From: DASVXQ01 sp036392615
GTDB lineage: Bacteria > Actinomycetota > CALGFH01
Assembly (NCBI GenBank): GCA_036392615.1
Contig: DASVXQ010000058.1
Location: forward strand, 1-64,000
Direction: 5' to 3'
Length of the DNA stretch: 64,000 bases
Shown: piece by piece, positions 23,301-31,162 of the stretch
Position numbering within the stretch: the stretch's first letter is position 1
Layout of the letters: every line of letters begins with the position of its first letter
Position numbers and translations under genes: made by a program
Notes under the pieces: model-generated
Database searches by the model: none
What the model saw: only the letters and a program-made list of their open reading frames with translations
What the model was told of the DNA's origin: nothing

Positions 23301-23932
23301 GGATCGCGGCGGGGCGGCCGTACGACTCGATGGCGGACCTGGTCCACCGGATCGGGTTGAGTGAGGCGCAGGTCGAGGCGCTGGCGACGGCGGGAGCGTT
23401 CGGCTGCTTCGGGCTGGAGCGCCGCGAGGCGCTCTGGGCGGCCGGGGCGGTGGCGCAGGCGCGGGCGGACCGGCTGCCGGGAGCGGTGGTCGGCGCCGAG
23501 GCGCCCCGGCTTCCCGGCATGAGCCCGGTCGAGCTCAGCGCCGCCGACCTGTGGGCGACCGGCCTGTCGGCCACCGGCCACCCCGTCGAGTTCCTCCGCG
23601 AGCGGCTCGACGCGCTCGGCGCGGTGTCGTCCGACGGGCTGGCCGCGGTCGAGCCGGGCGCGCGGGTGCTGGTCGGCGGGATCGTGACCCACCGCCAGCG
23701 TCCGGCCACCGCCGGCGGCACGACCTTCCTGAGCCTCGAGGACGAGACCGGCATCGTCAACGTGATCTGCTCGCCCGGCGTGTGGGCCCGCTACCGCCGC
23801 GCGGCCAGGACCTCGGTCGCCCTGCTGGCCCGCGGCCGCCTCGAACGGGCCGAGGGCGTCACCAACGTGATCGCCGAGCAGCTCCACCAGTTCAGGACCG
23901 ACTTCGTCATCCGCTCACGCGACTTCCACTGA
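20351..23932 (+). CDS. dnaE2: DnaE2, error-prone DNA polymerase III alpha subunit
   Basis: A 1193-aa C-family polymerase. The N-terminus SWRNPPIPWAEFARLANG corresponds to the start of mycobacterial DnaE2, which fixes the ATG at 20351. The PHP domain starts at about residue 77 (YAELHCHSNASFLDGASPPEEL). The polymerase active site PDIDLDIE places Asp474 and Asp476. Fingers, beta-binding and OB regions follow, ending with the RIGLSEAQVEALATAGAF tandem HhH and the OB fold VGGIVTHRQRPATAGGTTFLSLEDETGIVNV. DnaE2 performs error-prone lesion bypass together with ImuA'/ImuB. It is longer than mycobacterial enzymes because of a ~60-residue charged Gly/Glu/Arg linker at about 908-967. No Shine-Dalgarno is present; the start is the predicted 5' end of the mRNA. 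Confidence 0.97.
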   Translation: MSWRNPPIPWAEFARLANGSSLRSRTPTIATEVGRARQSKRTPEHQPEPAPERQPERAPGRRRPVARRVSRALAFPYAELHCHSNASFLDGASPPEELVEEAVRLGLEALALTDRDGMYGVVRFAEAAKALGMRTVFGAELTLGLESARPTMLDPDPSGDHLLVLVRDPEGYARLCRAISTAQLAGSKGAPRSNLELLAGLHGGHWLVLTGCRKGAVPRALVERGPTAAAYQLDLLIETFGRENVLVEIWDHGDPLDSTRNDALVRIAAGRGIDAMATNNVHYAVPRRRRLATALAAVRARRSLHELDGWLPASASAHLRSGFEQASRLARYPGTVERAAVLGRELAFDLQLIAPKLPDFPVPTGHTEMSWLRHLAEQGAIRRYGPRGAKRVEGAWRQIDYELDMIEDLGYAGYFLIVWDIVRFCERADIYCQGRGSAANSAVCYAIGITKADAVSLGLLFERFLSPERDGPPDIDLDIEAGRREEAIQYVYQRYGRDRAAQVANVITYQPRSAVRDMGRALGYDPGQLDAWAKQIEIWGPGGGRDDVHESPGDRPGPKVGPPAGRLGEADDHDVPAAVMELAAEVQGFPRHLGIHSGGMVICDRPVLEVCPVEWATMKDRSVLQWDKDDCAAIGLVKFDLLGLGMLSALHAAVDLIREHQGVEIDLAELPQEPAVYEMLQAADSVGVFQVESRAQMATLPRLRPRTFYDLVVEVALIRPGPIQGGSVHPYIRRRNGSERVTYLHPLLERSLSKTLGVPLFQEQLMQMAVDVAGFTAAEADQLRQAMSAKRSAERMERLRERLYQGMAERGVTGEVANQLYEQLAAFANFGFPESHAVSFAYLVYSSAWLKLHYPEAFLAALLNSQPMGFYAPRTLVADARRHSVVVRGPDLHASDALATLEPLDGPEEEGKGPTEEQGEGSLGPGKDPAERREGTRSPRKGSARERREEVPGPGAAASAKPAPVAVRVGLSSVRGIGDELAERIAAGRPYDSMADLVHRIGLSEAQVEALATAGAFGCFGLERREALWAAGAVAQARADRLPGAVVGAEAPRLPGMSPVELSAADLWATGLSATGHPVEFLRERLDALGAVSSDGLAAVEPGARVLVGGIVTHRQRPATAGGTTFLSLEDETGIVNVICSPGVWARYRRAARTSVALLARGRLERAEGVTNVIAEQLHQFRTDFVIRSRDFH

Positions 23933-23935
23933 ACG

Positions 23936-23953
23936 CCGGCCGGTGAAGGCCGG
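23936..23953 (+). terminator. Hairpin after dnaE2
   Basis: CCGGCC and GGCCGG form a 6-bp GC stem with a 6-nt loop, 4 nt after the dnaE2 stop. A second stem (GCGCCG/CGGCGC, 23981-24002) reaches the stop of the convergent epimerase gene. There is no U-tract, as usual for these genomes. Confidence 0.45.
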
Positions 23954-24003
23954 TGGGAACGAGGCGGCCCGGCGCGCCCCGCGCCGACCGCCGGGCCGGC
24001 GCG

Positions 24004-24918
24004 CTAACCCGGCGGCGTGGGGCGGTGGAGGAGGTGGCACAGGGCGGGTTCCAGCTCGGGGTGCTGGAAGGTGTAGCCGCTCGCCTCGGTGGCGGCGGGG
24101 TGGACGCGGTCGCTGGAGAGCAGCAGCTCGTCGGCGAGCCGACCGACCAGCAGCCGGGGCGCGAAGCCCGGCACGGGCACCAGCGCCGGGCGGCCGAGGA
24201 CCCGGGCGAGGGTGGCGGTGTACTCGGCGTTGGTCACCGGGTTCGGGGCGGTGGCGTTCAGCGGACCGCTGGCGGCGCCGCTGACCACGGCGTGACGGTA
24301 GATGCCGACCACGTCGTCCAGCGTCACCCAGCTCCACCACTGCCGGCCCGAGCCGAGCCGGCCGCCGAGCCCGAGCCTGAACAGCGGCGCCTGCAACTGG
24401 AGCGCGCCGCCGCGCGGCGTCTGGACGAAGCCGGTGCGGACGTGGACCGTGCGGATCCCGGCGGCCCGCGCCGGATCGGCGGCCGCCTCCCACGCTCGGC
24501 AGACCTCGGACATGAACAGCCCCTCGCCCCCTGGGCTGGTCTCGGTCAGCAGCTCGTCGCCACGGTCGCCGTAATAGTGGATCCCCGAGGCGGTCACCAG
24601 CACCCGCGGGCCGTCCGGCAGGCCCGCCATGGTGTCAGCGAGCAGCCGGGTCCCCCGCACGCGGCTGGCCAGGATCTCCCGCTTGACCTTGGCGGTCCAG
24701 CGCAGGCTGGCGATGGGCCTGCCGGCCAGGTGCACCACCGCGTCGGCCTTGGCCAGCGCCTCCGCGTCGATGGTGCCGCCCGCCGGGTCCCAGCGGGCGG
24801 CACCCGGTCCGGGACTCGGCGAGCGGGTGAGACGGAGCACCTCATGACCGTCGCCGGCCAGGCTGGAGACCAGCGCCGACCCGATCATGCCGGTGGAACC
24901 GGTGACCGCTACCAGCAT
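24004..24918 (-). CDS. TIGR01777-family NAD(P)-dependent epimerase
   Basis: A 304-aa atypical short-chain dehydrogenase. The N-terminal nucleotide-binding GSTGMIGSALVSSLAGDGHEVLRLTRSP, the DAVVHLAGRPI strand and the YYGDRGDELLTETSPGG substrate loop (YxxxK-region variant) define the TIGR01777/YfcH-type family. The C-terminal VHPAATEASGYTFQHPELEPAL is the family signature. Members are linked to cell-division or plastid functions in other organisms but the substrate is unknown. TAGAGT lies exactly 6 nt before the ATG and there is no Shine-Dalgarno, so the mRNA is probably leaderless even though the flotillin gene stands immediately downstream on the same strand. Confidence 0.92.
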   Translation of the reverse strand: MLVAVTGSTGMIGSALVSSLAGDGHEVLRLTRSPSPGPGAARWDPAGGTIDAEALAKADAVVHLAGRPIASLRWTAKVKREILASRVRGTRLLADTMAGLPDGPRVLVTASGIHYYGDRGDELLTETSPGGEGLFMSEVCRAWEAAADPARAAGIRTVHVRTGFVQTPRGGALQLQAPLFRLGLGGRLGSGRQWWSWVTLDDVVGIYRHAVVSGAASGPLNATAPNPVTNAEYTATLARVLGRPALVPVPGFAPRLLVGRLADELLLSSDRVHPAATEASGYTFQHPELEPALCHLLHRPTPPG

Positions 24919-24931
24919 CCTGGGACTCTAC

Positions 24932-26413
24932 TCAAGAACCCTCCTTGCGGGCGGGTGTCTGGCCGCCCGTGCCGGAAGTGTTGCCCTTGGCCGTCCCGTT
25001 GGTCTCGACGCTGCCGTTGCCCTTGCCGCCGAGGATGCCGCGCGCGAGCTGGAGCCCGGCCACGCCCTGGCTCAACGCCTGGGCGAGCGCCTCGGACAGC
25101 CCCTGCGCCCCGTTGAGGACGATCATCTGGTCGACCGCGCCGAACGGCTTGGCCGCGGCCTCCACGATCGCCGGCCAGTTCTCGGCGAGCTGCTGGCCGA
25201 TGACCGCGTCCTGGTTCTGGGCGAGCGCGTCGGCGCGCGCCTTGATGGCGTCCGCCTCGGCCAGGCCGCGCGCCCGCGCGGCGTCGGCCTCGGCGCGACC
25301 CTTGGCCGCGGTCGCGGCGGCCTCGCCCTCGCCGACCTGCTTGGCGGCCTCGGCGTTGGCGGATGCCTCGAGGCGGACCCGCTCGGCCCCGGCCTGCGCC
25401 TCGAGCCGGACCCGCTGCGAGTTGCCCGCGGCCTGGAGCTCGACCTCCTGCCGCTCGGCCTCGGCGCCGGCGATGCGGGCGTCGCGCTCGGCCTTGGCCA
25501 GCGTGGTCCGCTCGTAGGCCTTGGCGTCGGCCGGCTTGCGGACGGTCGCCTGGAGCCGCTGCTCCTCGCGGTGGGCCTCCAACTCGGCGACCCTGGTCTC
25601 CTGGACGACCACCTCCTGGCGGGCGCTGGCGTCCGCGAGCGGTCCGGACTGCTTGGCCTCGGCGGCGGCCCGGTCGACCTGCGCCTGGTAGCCGGCCTGC
25701 TTGATCTGGCTGTCGCGGCGGGCCTCGGCCTTGAGCGCCTCGGCCTGCTGCTCGGCCTGGGTCGCCTCGCGGTCGGCGTGCGCCTGCGCGATGCGCGCCT
25801 CGCGCGAGACGGCCGCCGCGTGGGGCAGCGCCAGGTTCTTGATGTAGCCGGTGGGGTCGTGGATCTCCTGGATCTGGAGGGAGTCCACGATCAGGCCGAG
25901 CTTCTCCATCTCGGTCCCTGAGGACTCGCGGGTGAGCGAGGTGAGCTTCTCGCGGTCGCGGATCATCTCCTCGACGGTCATGTTGCCGACGATCGCCCGC
26001 AGGTGCCCGGCGAACACGTTGTGGACCCGGGCGTCCATCTGGTTCTGCTGGTCGAGGAAGCGGCGGGCGGCGTTGGCGATCGAGACGTAGTCGTCGCCGA
26101 CCTTGAAGATCACCACGCCCTGGATCGCCAGCGGGATGCCCTGGGTGCTCACGCAGTCGATGGCGAGCTGGGCCTCGCGCAGGTCGAGCGAGAGGCGGCG
26201 CACGGTCTGGATGCCGGGCAGGACCAGCGTGCCCTTGCCGGTGACGATCTTGAAGCCGAGGCTCTCGCCGACGCCCTCGACCTCGGCGTGCTGCCGCAAC
26301 CCCGAGATGACCAGCGCCTCGTTCGGCTCGGCCACACGCCACATCAGACGGAACAGGACGAACAGCAGCAGGAGAACGACCAGCGCGCCCCCGGCGATGA
26401 TGATGGGGTCCAT
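24932..26413 (-). CDS. Flotillin-like SPFH/PHB-domain membrane scaffold protein
   Basis: A 493-aa protein. Residues 3-25 are a membrane anchor (IIIAGGALVVLLLLFVLFRLMW) followed by the PHB/SPFH domain (about 28-190: PNEALVISGLRQ, GKGTLVLPGIQTVRRLSLDLREAQLAIDCVSTQGIPLAIQGVVIFKVG). A long Ala/Glu/Arg coiled coil (about 200-390, AEAERQEVELQAAGNSQRVRLEAQ) is typical of flotillins, with a Gly-rich end. Flotillins organise membrane microdomains together with NfeD-type partners, and a small NfeD-like gene lies just upstream (22 nt) on the same strand. The ATG at 26413 is preferred over a TTG six codons upstream; GGAGG is 11 nt before the ATG. Confidence 0.93.
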   Translation of the reverse strand: MDPIIIAGGALVVLLLLFVLFRLMWRVAEPNEALVISGLRQHAEVEGVGESLGFKIVTGKGTLVLPGIQTVRRLSLDLREAQLAIDCVSTQGIPLAIQGVVIFKVGDDYVSIANAARRFLDQQNQMDARVHNVFAGHLRAIVGNMTVEEMIRDREKLTSLTRESSGTEMEKLGLIVDSLQIQEIHDPTGYIKNLALPHAAAVSREARIAQAHADREATQAEQQAEALKAEARRDSQIKQAGYQAQVDRAAAEAKQSGPLADASARQEVVVQETRVAELEAHREEQRLQATVRKPADAKAYERTTLAKAERDARIAGAEAERQEVELQAAGNSQRVRLEAQAGAERVRLEASANAEAAKQVGEGEAAATAAKGRAEADAARARGLAEADAIKARADALAQNQDAVIGQQLAENWPAIVEAAAKPFGAVDQMIVLNGAQGLSEALAQALSQGVAGLQLARGILGGKGNGSVETNGTAKGNTSGTGGQTPARKEGS

Positions 26414-26435
26414 GACGAGACCAGCCTCCAAGCCC

Positions 26436-26645
26436 CTAGATCGGGCTCACGACAACGGTCCGCGGGGGGAAGTACTCGACGACCACGACGCGCCGTCCGG
26501 GCTCGATGGTGTCCTCGCTGTCGGCGGAGTAGGCGTGGAACGCCTCGCTGCCGCCGCGGATCGCGACCATGACCTCACCGATCCGGCCGGGTGCGATGGT
26601 GCCGGTGACCCGCCCAACCCGTCCGACCATCTGGTCTGCGGACAA
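26436..26645 (-). CDS. Small NfeD-like OB-fold protein, partner of the flotillin
   Basis: A 69-aa soluble beta-rich protein, GRVGRVTGTIAPGRIGEVMVAIRGGSEAFHAYSADSEDTIEPGRRVVVVEYFPPRTVVV, corresponding to the cytoplasmic OB domain of NfeD without membrane segments. NfeD and flotillin genes are usually adjacent, and this gene precedes the flotillin by 22 nt in the same direction. The start is either the TTG at 26645 (GAGGA about 5 nt upstream) or the ATG at 26630. Confidence 0.8.
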   Translation of the reverse strand: MSADQMVGRVGRVTGTIAPGRIGEVMVAIRGGSEAFHAYSADSEDTIEPGRRVVVVEYFPPRTVVVSPI

Positions 26646-26760
26646 CCGGTCCTCGTCTCCCCCGCGTCTGATGGATGCTTCGCGCGCGCAGCCACATGAT
26701 GAACCATCCTCGAGCCGAGATCTTCTTCAATGGCCCAAGTTGTGGACAATCGTCAGGCGA

Positions 26761-27594
26761 ATGACAACGCGACAGAGCGACGATCGGCACGAAGACCCCT
26801 GGGACCCCGTTCGGTACGAGCGATTCGCGGCCGAGCGCAACGCCCCCTATTTCGACCTGCTCGCGCTCGTCCGGCCGATCCCCGGCGGACGTGCCGTCGA
26901 CCTCGGCTGCGGCACCGGCGCGCTGACCGTCGAGCTGCACCGGCGGACCCGCGCCGCCGAGACGCTCGGGCTCGACAGCTCCGCCGCCATGCTGGAGCGG
27001 GCCGGTGCGCTCGCCGGGGGCGGGCTGCGCTTCGCCCAGGGCGACATCGCCGAGTTCGGCGCGGGGGAGACCGGCGGGCGCTGGGACCTGATCTTCTCCA
27101 ACGCGGCACTCCAGTGGGTGCCGGACCATCCGCGGCTGCTGGAGCGCCTCAGCGCCCGCCTGAGCGCCGGAGGCCAGCTGGCGGTGCAGGTCCCGGGCAA
27201 CCACGACCACGTCTCGCACCTGGTCGCCGCGGAGCTGGCCGCGGAGGAGCCGTTCCGCGCCGCGATGGATGGCTACCAGCGGATCAGCCCGGTTCAGGCG
27301 CCGGAGCGCTATGCGGAGCTGCTGGAGCGGCTGGGCTTCGTCGAGCAGCACGTGCGGCTGCAGATCTACCCGCACCACCTCGCCGGGCCGGAGCAGGTGA
27401 TCGAGTGGAGCCGCGGGACGCTGCTGACCGACTACCAGCGCCGCATGCCGCCGGAGCTGTTCGAACGGTTCCTGGCCGCCTACAGCCGCCGCCTGCTGCC
27501 CCGGCTCGACCAGCGCAGGCCGTACTTCTATCCGTTCAAGCGGATCCTTCTATGGGCCTGCGGCCCGGCGAATCGGGCAGCTCCTTGGTCCTGA
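26761..27594 (+). CDS. tam: Trans-aconitate 2-methyltransferase-like SAM methyltransferase
   Basis: A 277-aa class-I methyltransferase. Motif I (AVDLGCGTGALTVELHRR), the SAM acidic loop (LGLDSSAAMLERA) and WDLIFSNAALQWVPDHPRLLERL match Tam (YneD-type), which methylates trans-aconitate, a toxic spontaneous isomer of the TCA-cycle intermediate. Other features of Tam are the early WDPVRYERFAAERNAPYFDLLALV and the C-terminal YPFKRILLWA. GACAAT lies 10 nt upstream as a possible -10. Its 3' end overlaps the convergent DUF1707 gene by 59 bp. Confidence 0.9.
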   Translation: MTTRQSDDRHEDPWDPVRYERFAAERNAPYFDLLALVRPIPGGRAVDLGCGTGALTVELHRRTRAAETLGLDSSAAMLERAGALAGGGLRFAQGDIAEFGAGETGGRWDLIFSNAALQWVPDHPRLLERLSARLSAGGQLAVQVPGNHDHVSHLVAAELAAEEPFRAAMDGYQRISPVQAPERYAELLERLGFVEQHVRLQIYPHHLAGPEQVIEWSRGTLLTDYQRRMPPELFERFLAAYSRRLLPRLDQRRPYFYPFKRILLWACGPANRAAPWS

Positions 27595-28246
27595 TGTCGA
27601 CCCCGCCCATGAACGCGACGCCGCGCACCCGCAGCACCGGCGAGTCCGGCCCAAGCAGGTCGTTGCGCGCGCGGTTGTCCCAGCCGCCCATGAAGCCGAA
27701 GCCACTGGACTCGACGCGGATTCCCGGCGGCACGATGATCTCGATCCCGCCCATGATCGCCACCGCGGTGATGGTGGTGACCTGCGCGCTCAGGATCGCG
27801 CCGCGCAGGTCGAGCTGCACGCCGCCCATCAGCGCGAACGCGGTCGAGTCGGGCGGCACCCGCCACGGGCCCTTGCGGTCGACGCCGCTCATGATCGCGA
27901 TCGAGAGCCGGTTGCCGCCCGGTCCGGGCCGCACCACCGGCACCCCGGTGTGGGGGTGGTACGCCTGCGCCCCCTGGTGGTAGCTGGTCGGCAGGTCGTC
28001 GAACAGCCGCTCGAGCTGGCCGATGGTCCTGGCCTGCAGCGCGCTGCTGGAGCGCTCGTCGAATTCCTCCTGGTCGAGGCGGCCCTCGACGTAGGCGGCG
28101 CGCAGCCGGTCGATCGCCTGGTTGCGCTCGGCGTCCGAGGCGCGCGGGGTGGTGTCCGGCGCCGGCGCGCGCGGCGCCCGCTCGGCCGGGGGCTGCGCGG
28201 CCGGCTCTCTGGGCTGCTCGGCGGGAGGGTTGCCCTCTGGCGGCAT
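27536..28246 (-). CDS. DUF1707 (SHOCT-like) and LiaF/cell-wall-stress-response domain protein
   Basis: A 236-aa protein. After a Pro/Ala-rich N-terminus the DUF1707 domain is at about residues 35-86 (RASDAERNQAIDRLRAAYVEGRLDQEEFDERSSSALQARTIGQLERLFDDLP). The C-terminal half has repeated AIMGG, AFMGG, FALMGG, FGFMGG beta turns, the parallel-helix pattern of the LiaF-like C-terminal domain (DUF2154 class) involved in cell-wall antibiotic response signalling. GAGGAG lies 8 nt before the ATG. No membrane segment is present, so it is likely a cytoplasmic regulator or scaffold. Confidence 0.85.
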   Translation of the reverse strand: MPPEGNPPAEQPREPAAQPPAERAPRAPAPDTTPRASDAERNQAIDRLRAAYVEGRLDQEEFDERSSSALQARTIGQLERLFDDLPTSYHQGAQAYHPHTGVPVVRPGPGGNRLSIAIMSGVDRKGPWRVPPDSTAFALMGGVQLDLRGAILSAQVTTITAVAIMGGIEIIVPPGIRVESSGFGFMGGWDNRARNDLLGPDSPVLRVRGVAFMGGVDIRTKELPDSPGRRPIEGSA

Positions 28247-28321
28247 CTGGTCGGCTCCTCAAGGTCGCTGGCTCCGGCCATTCTGGCGAAGACCGCCGGA
28301 GCTGCAAACCTCGGTGCCTCG

Positions 28322-29113
28322 TCAGTACCGCTGGTCGTGCGGGCAGTAGGTGGTGCCGCGGCCACCGAGCCAGATCTTCTTCAGGGGTCTGCCGCAGCGC
28401 GGGCAGGGCTGTCCGGCCTGGCCGTAGGCGATCAGGAAGGTGGCGTTGCGCCCGCTCTCGCCGTTCACCATGCGGTAGTCGCGGAAGGTGGTGCCCTCGC
28501 GGTCGATCGCCTGCGTGAGGACCTGGCGGATGGCCGCGTGCAGGGCCAGCGCCCGGTTGCGGCCGACGCGCCGGGAGGCCGGGTGGATGCGCGCCAGCCA
28601 GAGCGCCTCGTCGGCGTAGATGTTGCCGACGCCCGCCACCGGCCGCTGGCTGAGCAGGTAGGGCTTGATCGGGGCGCGGGTCAGCGCCAGCCGGCGGACG
28701 AAGCGCTCCGGGTCGAACTCGTCGGACAGCGGCTCGGGGCCGAGCTTGGCCAGGGTGGGCAGCGCCTCGTAGTGGCCAGCCGGCACCACCGCCAGGCCGC
28801 CGAAGCGCCGCACGTCGCGGAAGACCAGCTCGCGGCCGTCGTCCAGGCCGAGGCGGGCGCGCGTGTAGGCGTCCGCCGGTCCGAAGTGCAGCACCCCGGT
28901 CATGCCGAGGTGCAGGATCAGCTCGAGGTCGCCGTCGAGCAGGCAGATCAGGAACTTGCCGCGCCGGCCGACGTCGAGCACGGTGTGGCCGACCAGCCGC
29001 TCCGGGTCCAGGAAGCGGCGCTGCACGTCGGTCCAGACCTTGACGATCTGGTGTCCGCGCAGCTCGGGTTCGAGCTGGCGCCGGACGGACTCGACCTCGG
29101 GGAGCTCGGGCAT
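28322..29113 (-). CDS. mutM: Formamidopyrimidine-DNA glycosylase (Fpg/MutM)
   Basis: A 263-aa bifunctional base-excision repair glycosylase/AP lyase. The mature N-terminus PELPEVESVRRQL carries the catalytic Pro2 and Glu3. The H2TH region (VAGVGNIYADEALWLARIHP) and the lesion-loop strand (RFGGL) are present. The C-terminal zinc finger starts CPRCGRPLKKIWLGGRGTTYC but ends PHDQ rather than PxCQ: the fourth Cys is replaced by Asp with a His just before it, so zinc ligation may be altered. TACGCT is exactly 6 nt before the ATG, implying a leaderless transcript. udgX lies 41 bp upstream on the same strand. Confidence 0.95.
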   Translation of the reverse strand: MPELPEVESVRRQLEPELRGHQIVKVWTDVQRRFLDPERLVGHTVLDVGRRGKFLICLLDGDLELILHLGMTGVLHFGPADAYTRARLGLDDGRELVFRDVRRFGGLAVVPAGHYEALPTLAKLGPEPLSDEFDPERFVRRLALTRAPIKPYLLSQRPVAGVGNIYADEALWLARIHPASRRVGRNRALALHAAIRQVLTQAIDREGTTFRDYRMVNGESGRNATFLIAYGQAGQPCPRCGRPLKKIWLGGRGTTYCPHDQRY

Positions 29114-29154
29114 GCCATGAGCGTACCGCCAGGCCCGACAACCGGATGCGGCCG

Positions 29155-29790
29155 CTACCCCGAGATCTCCTTGGCCACCTTGGCGAGGTCCTCGACCAGG
29201 CCGCGGTAGGCGTCCGCGCGGGCCTCGTCGTCCGGGGCGCGCAGCACCGACGAGGGGTGGACGGTGGCCAGCACGCGTGGGGCGAGCTCCGAGGAGACGA
29301 ACTGCCCGCGCTGGCGGGTGACGCGGAAGGCGCTGCCGAGCAGGGCCTGCGCGGCGGTCGCCCCGAGGCACACCAGCACACGGGGCTTGACGACCGCAAG
29401 CTCCGCGTCGAGCCACGGCCGGCAGGCGCGGATCTCCTCCGCGTTGGGCTTCTTGTGCAGGCGCAGCTTGCCGCGCCGCGTCCACTTGAAGTGCTTGACG
29501 GCGTTGGTCACGTAGACCTGCCGCCGGTCGATGCCCGCCTCCTCGAGCGCCCGGTCCAGCAGCTTGCCGGCCGGGCCGGCGAAGGGCCTGCCGGTCCGGT
29601 CCTCCACGTCACCGGGCTGCTCGCCGACCAGGACGACCTCAGCGTTCGCCCGTCCCTCGCCGAAGACCGTCTGGGTCGCGTCCCGGTACAGGCCGCAGCC
29701 CTGGCAGCCCGTCGCGCGCTCGCGCAGCGTCTTCAGGGTCGGGTGATCGGGGATCAGCTCCTGGACGGGGGACGGCGGGCTGGCCGGCAT
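29155..29790 (-). CDS. udgX: UdgX-type uracil-DNA glycosylase (Fe-S)
   Basis: A 211-aa family-4-like uracil-DNA glycosylase. Motif GEQPGD is at residues 56-61 and HPSSVLRA at 178-185. Cys29, Cys32, Cys123 and Cys141 fit the 4Fe-4S spacing. The diagnostic UdgX R-loop, absent in ordinary family-4 enzymes, is visible as GKLRLHKKP with His112 at the position of the mycobacterial His that forms a covalent bond with the abasic sugar. UdgX enzymes excise uracil and stay covalently attached. The start has GAGGTG about 9 nt upstream. Pairing with mutM places it in a base-excision repair context. Confidence 0.92.
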   Translation of the reverse strand: MPASPPSPVQELIPDHPTLKTLRERATGCQGCGLYRDATQTVFGEGRANAEVVLVGEQPGDVEDRTGRPFAGPAGKLLDRALEEAGIDRRQVYVTNAVKHFKWTRRGKLRLHKKPNAEEIRACRPWLDAELAVVKPRVLVCLGATAAQALLGSAFRVTRQRGQFVSSELAPRVLATVHPSSVLRAPDDEARADAYRGLVEDLAKVAKEISG

Positions 29791-29883
29791 CTCGCGCCAC
29801 CTCGGATCGGTTCCGACGATCGGGTCGCCTGGATGCCTACCACTACGCCGGTTGCGGAAACCCGGCCCCGACTCCCACCGCGG

Positions 29884-30036
29884 TCAGTCGTCCCCGGACC
29901 GCGACCGGTCGCCTGTCCTGGAGATCTTGGCCGGATGCGGGCTGACGAAGCGTCCCTCCAGGCCCGAGGTCAACAGCAGGATCGCCAGCAGAGCGACCGG
30001 GAACAACGCCACGACGCCGAGCATGAGCAACGACAA
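29884..30036 (-). CDS. Small single-span membrane protein (50 aa)
   Basis: TTG start (GGAGG 8-9 nt upstream) or an in-frame ATG four codons later. It encodes MSLLMLGVVALFPVALLAIL..., a single hydrophobic helix of about 20 residues followed by a positively charged tail ending TGDRSRSGDD. No family is recognised. It is divergent from the PHP gene. Similar layout to the 47-aa protein at 35609-35752. Confidence 0.55.
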   Translation of the reverse strand: MSLLMLGVVALFPVALLAILLLTSGLEGRFVSPHPAKISRTGDRSRSGDD

Positions 30037-30262
30037 TGTGGATCCTCCTCGCTCGCCGCGCCCCAGAACAGCGTGCCCTGTGACGCTAGGGAAGAAGTGC
30101 ACGCGGATGCGGCTAGTGTTAGCGAGTATCGGCGCGGTCATGCACACCCCTCAGCGTCGTTATCCGATTGTGTCCAAGGTGGTGCCGAGGCGTGCCGGAT
30201 GTCGGCGTGCCAACGGTTCGCCACCCGCCCGGTCGGTAGGGCCGCTCTGCTATCGTCGCGCC

Positions 30263-31093
30263 ATGCCCGGCTTCGACCTCCACACCCACTCGACCTGCTC
30301 GGACGGAACCCTGCGCCCGAGCGAGGTCGTCGACCTGGCGCTGCGGCGTGACCTCGCCGGCATCGCGCTGACCGACCACGACACCACCGCCGGGCTGGAC
30401 GAGGCTCGCGGGGCCGCCCGGGACCGCGGCCTGGCGGTGCTCACCGGCTGCGAGCTCTCGGCGGAGCACGAGGGCCAGCCGGTCCACGTGCTCGGCTACG
30501 CCTTCGACCCGGCGGAGCCGGACTTCCGCGCCAAGCGCGAGTGGATCCGCGAGGGCCGGGTCGGCCGCGCCGAGCGGATGGTCCGGCGCATGCGCGAGCT
30601 CGGCGCCGACGTGCGCTTCGAGCGGGTGCTCGAGCTGGCGGGAAGCGCCTCGGTCGGCCGCCCGCACATCGCCCGCGCCATGGTCGAGGCCGGCGTGGTG
30701 CCCGACGTCGCCGGCGCCTTCTCCCAGGAGTGGATCGGCACCGGCGGCCGCGCCTACGTCCCCAAGGTGGCGGTGACGCCGGTCGAGGCGGTCGAGCTGA
30801 TCCGTGGGGCCGGCGGAGTGGTGGTGCTGGCGCACCCGTCGATCCACGCCGGCGCCAAGGCGGTGCCCGAGCCGGTCATCCGCGCGATGGCCGCGGCGGG
30901 CATGGCCGGGCTGGAGGTCGACCACCCCGACCAGCCGGAGGAGGACCGCGCGCACTGGCGCGAGCTCGCCGCCGAGCTTGGGCTGGAGCCCACCGGCTCG
31001 TCGGACTGCCACGGCGCGCTCTACGGCTACCGTATGGGCGTCTGCCGCACGCCCGAGCCGGTGCTCGAGCGGCTGCTGGCCCGCGCCGGCTGA
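30263..31093 (+). CDS. PHP-domain phosphoesterase (YciV/RNase AM-like)
   Basis: A 276-aa PHP-fold metal-dependent phosphoesterase. Metal-binding motifs are all visible: DLHTHSTCSDG (residues 5-15), LTDHDTTAG (about 36-44), GCELSAEHEG (about 61-70), AHPSIH (about 193-198) and SSDCHG (about 248-253). The closest known group comprises the nucleoside 3',5'-bisphosphate phosphatases and RNase AM (YciV), which remove 5' nucleotides from small RNA ends. TATCGT lies exactly 6 nt before the ATG, without a Shine-Dalgarno. The RecB-like nuclease follows 69 nt downstream with its own leaderless promoter. Confidence 0.9.
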   Translation: MPGFDLHTHSTCSDGTLRPSEVVDLALRRDLAGIALTDHDTTAGLDEARGAARDRGLAVLTGCELSAEHEGQPVHVLGYAFDPAEPDFRAKREWIREGRVGRAERMVRRMRELGADVRFERVLELAGSASVGRPHIARAMVEAGVVPDVAGAFSQEWIGTGGRAYVPKVAVTPVEAVELIRGAGGVVVLAHPSIHAGAKAVPEPVIRAMAAAGMAGLEVDHPDQPEEDRAHWRELAAELGLEPTGSSDCHGALYGYRMGVCRTPEPVLERLLARAG

Positions 31094-31162
31094 GCCCGGC
31101 CGGCCGGGTCCCGACTCGGGCGGTCTGGTCCAAAGGTCGCAGGGGGAGCGTAGCCTCGGCTC

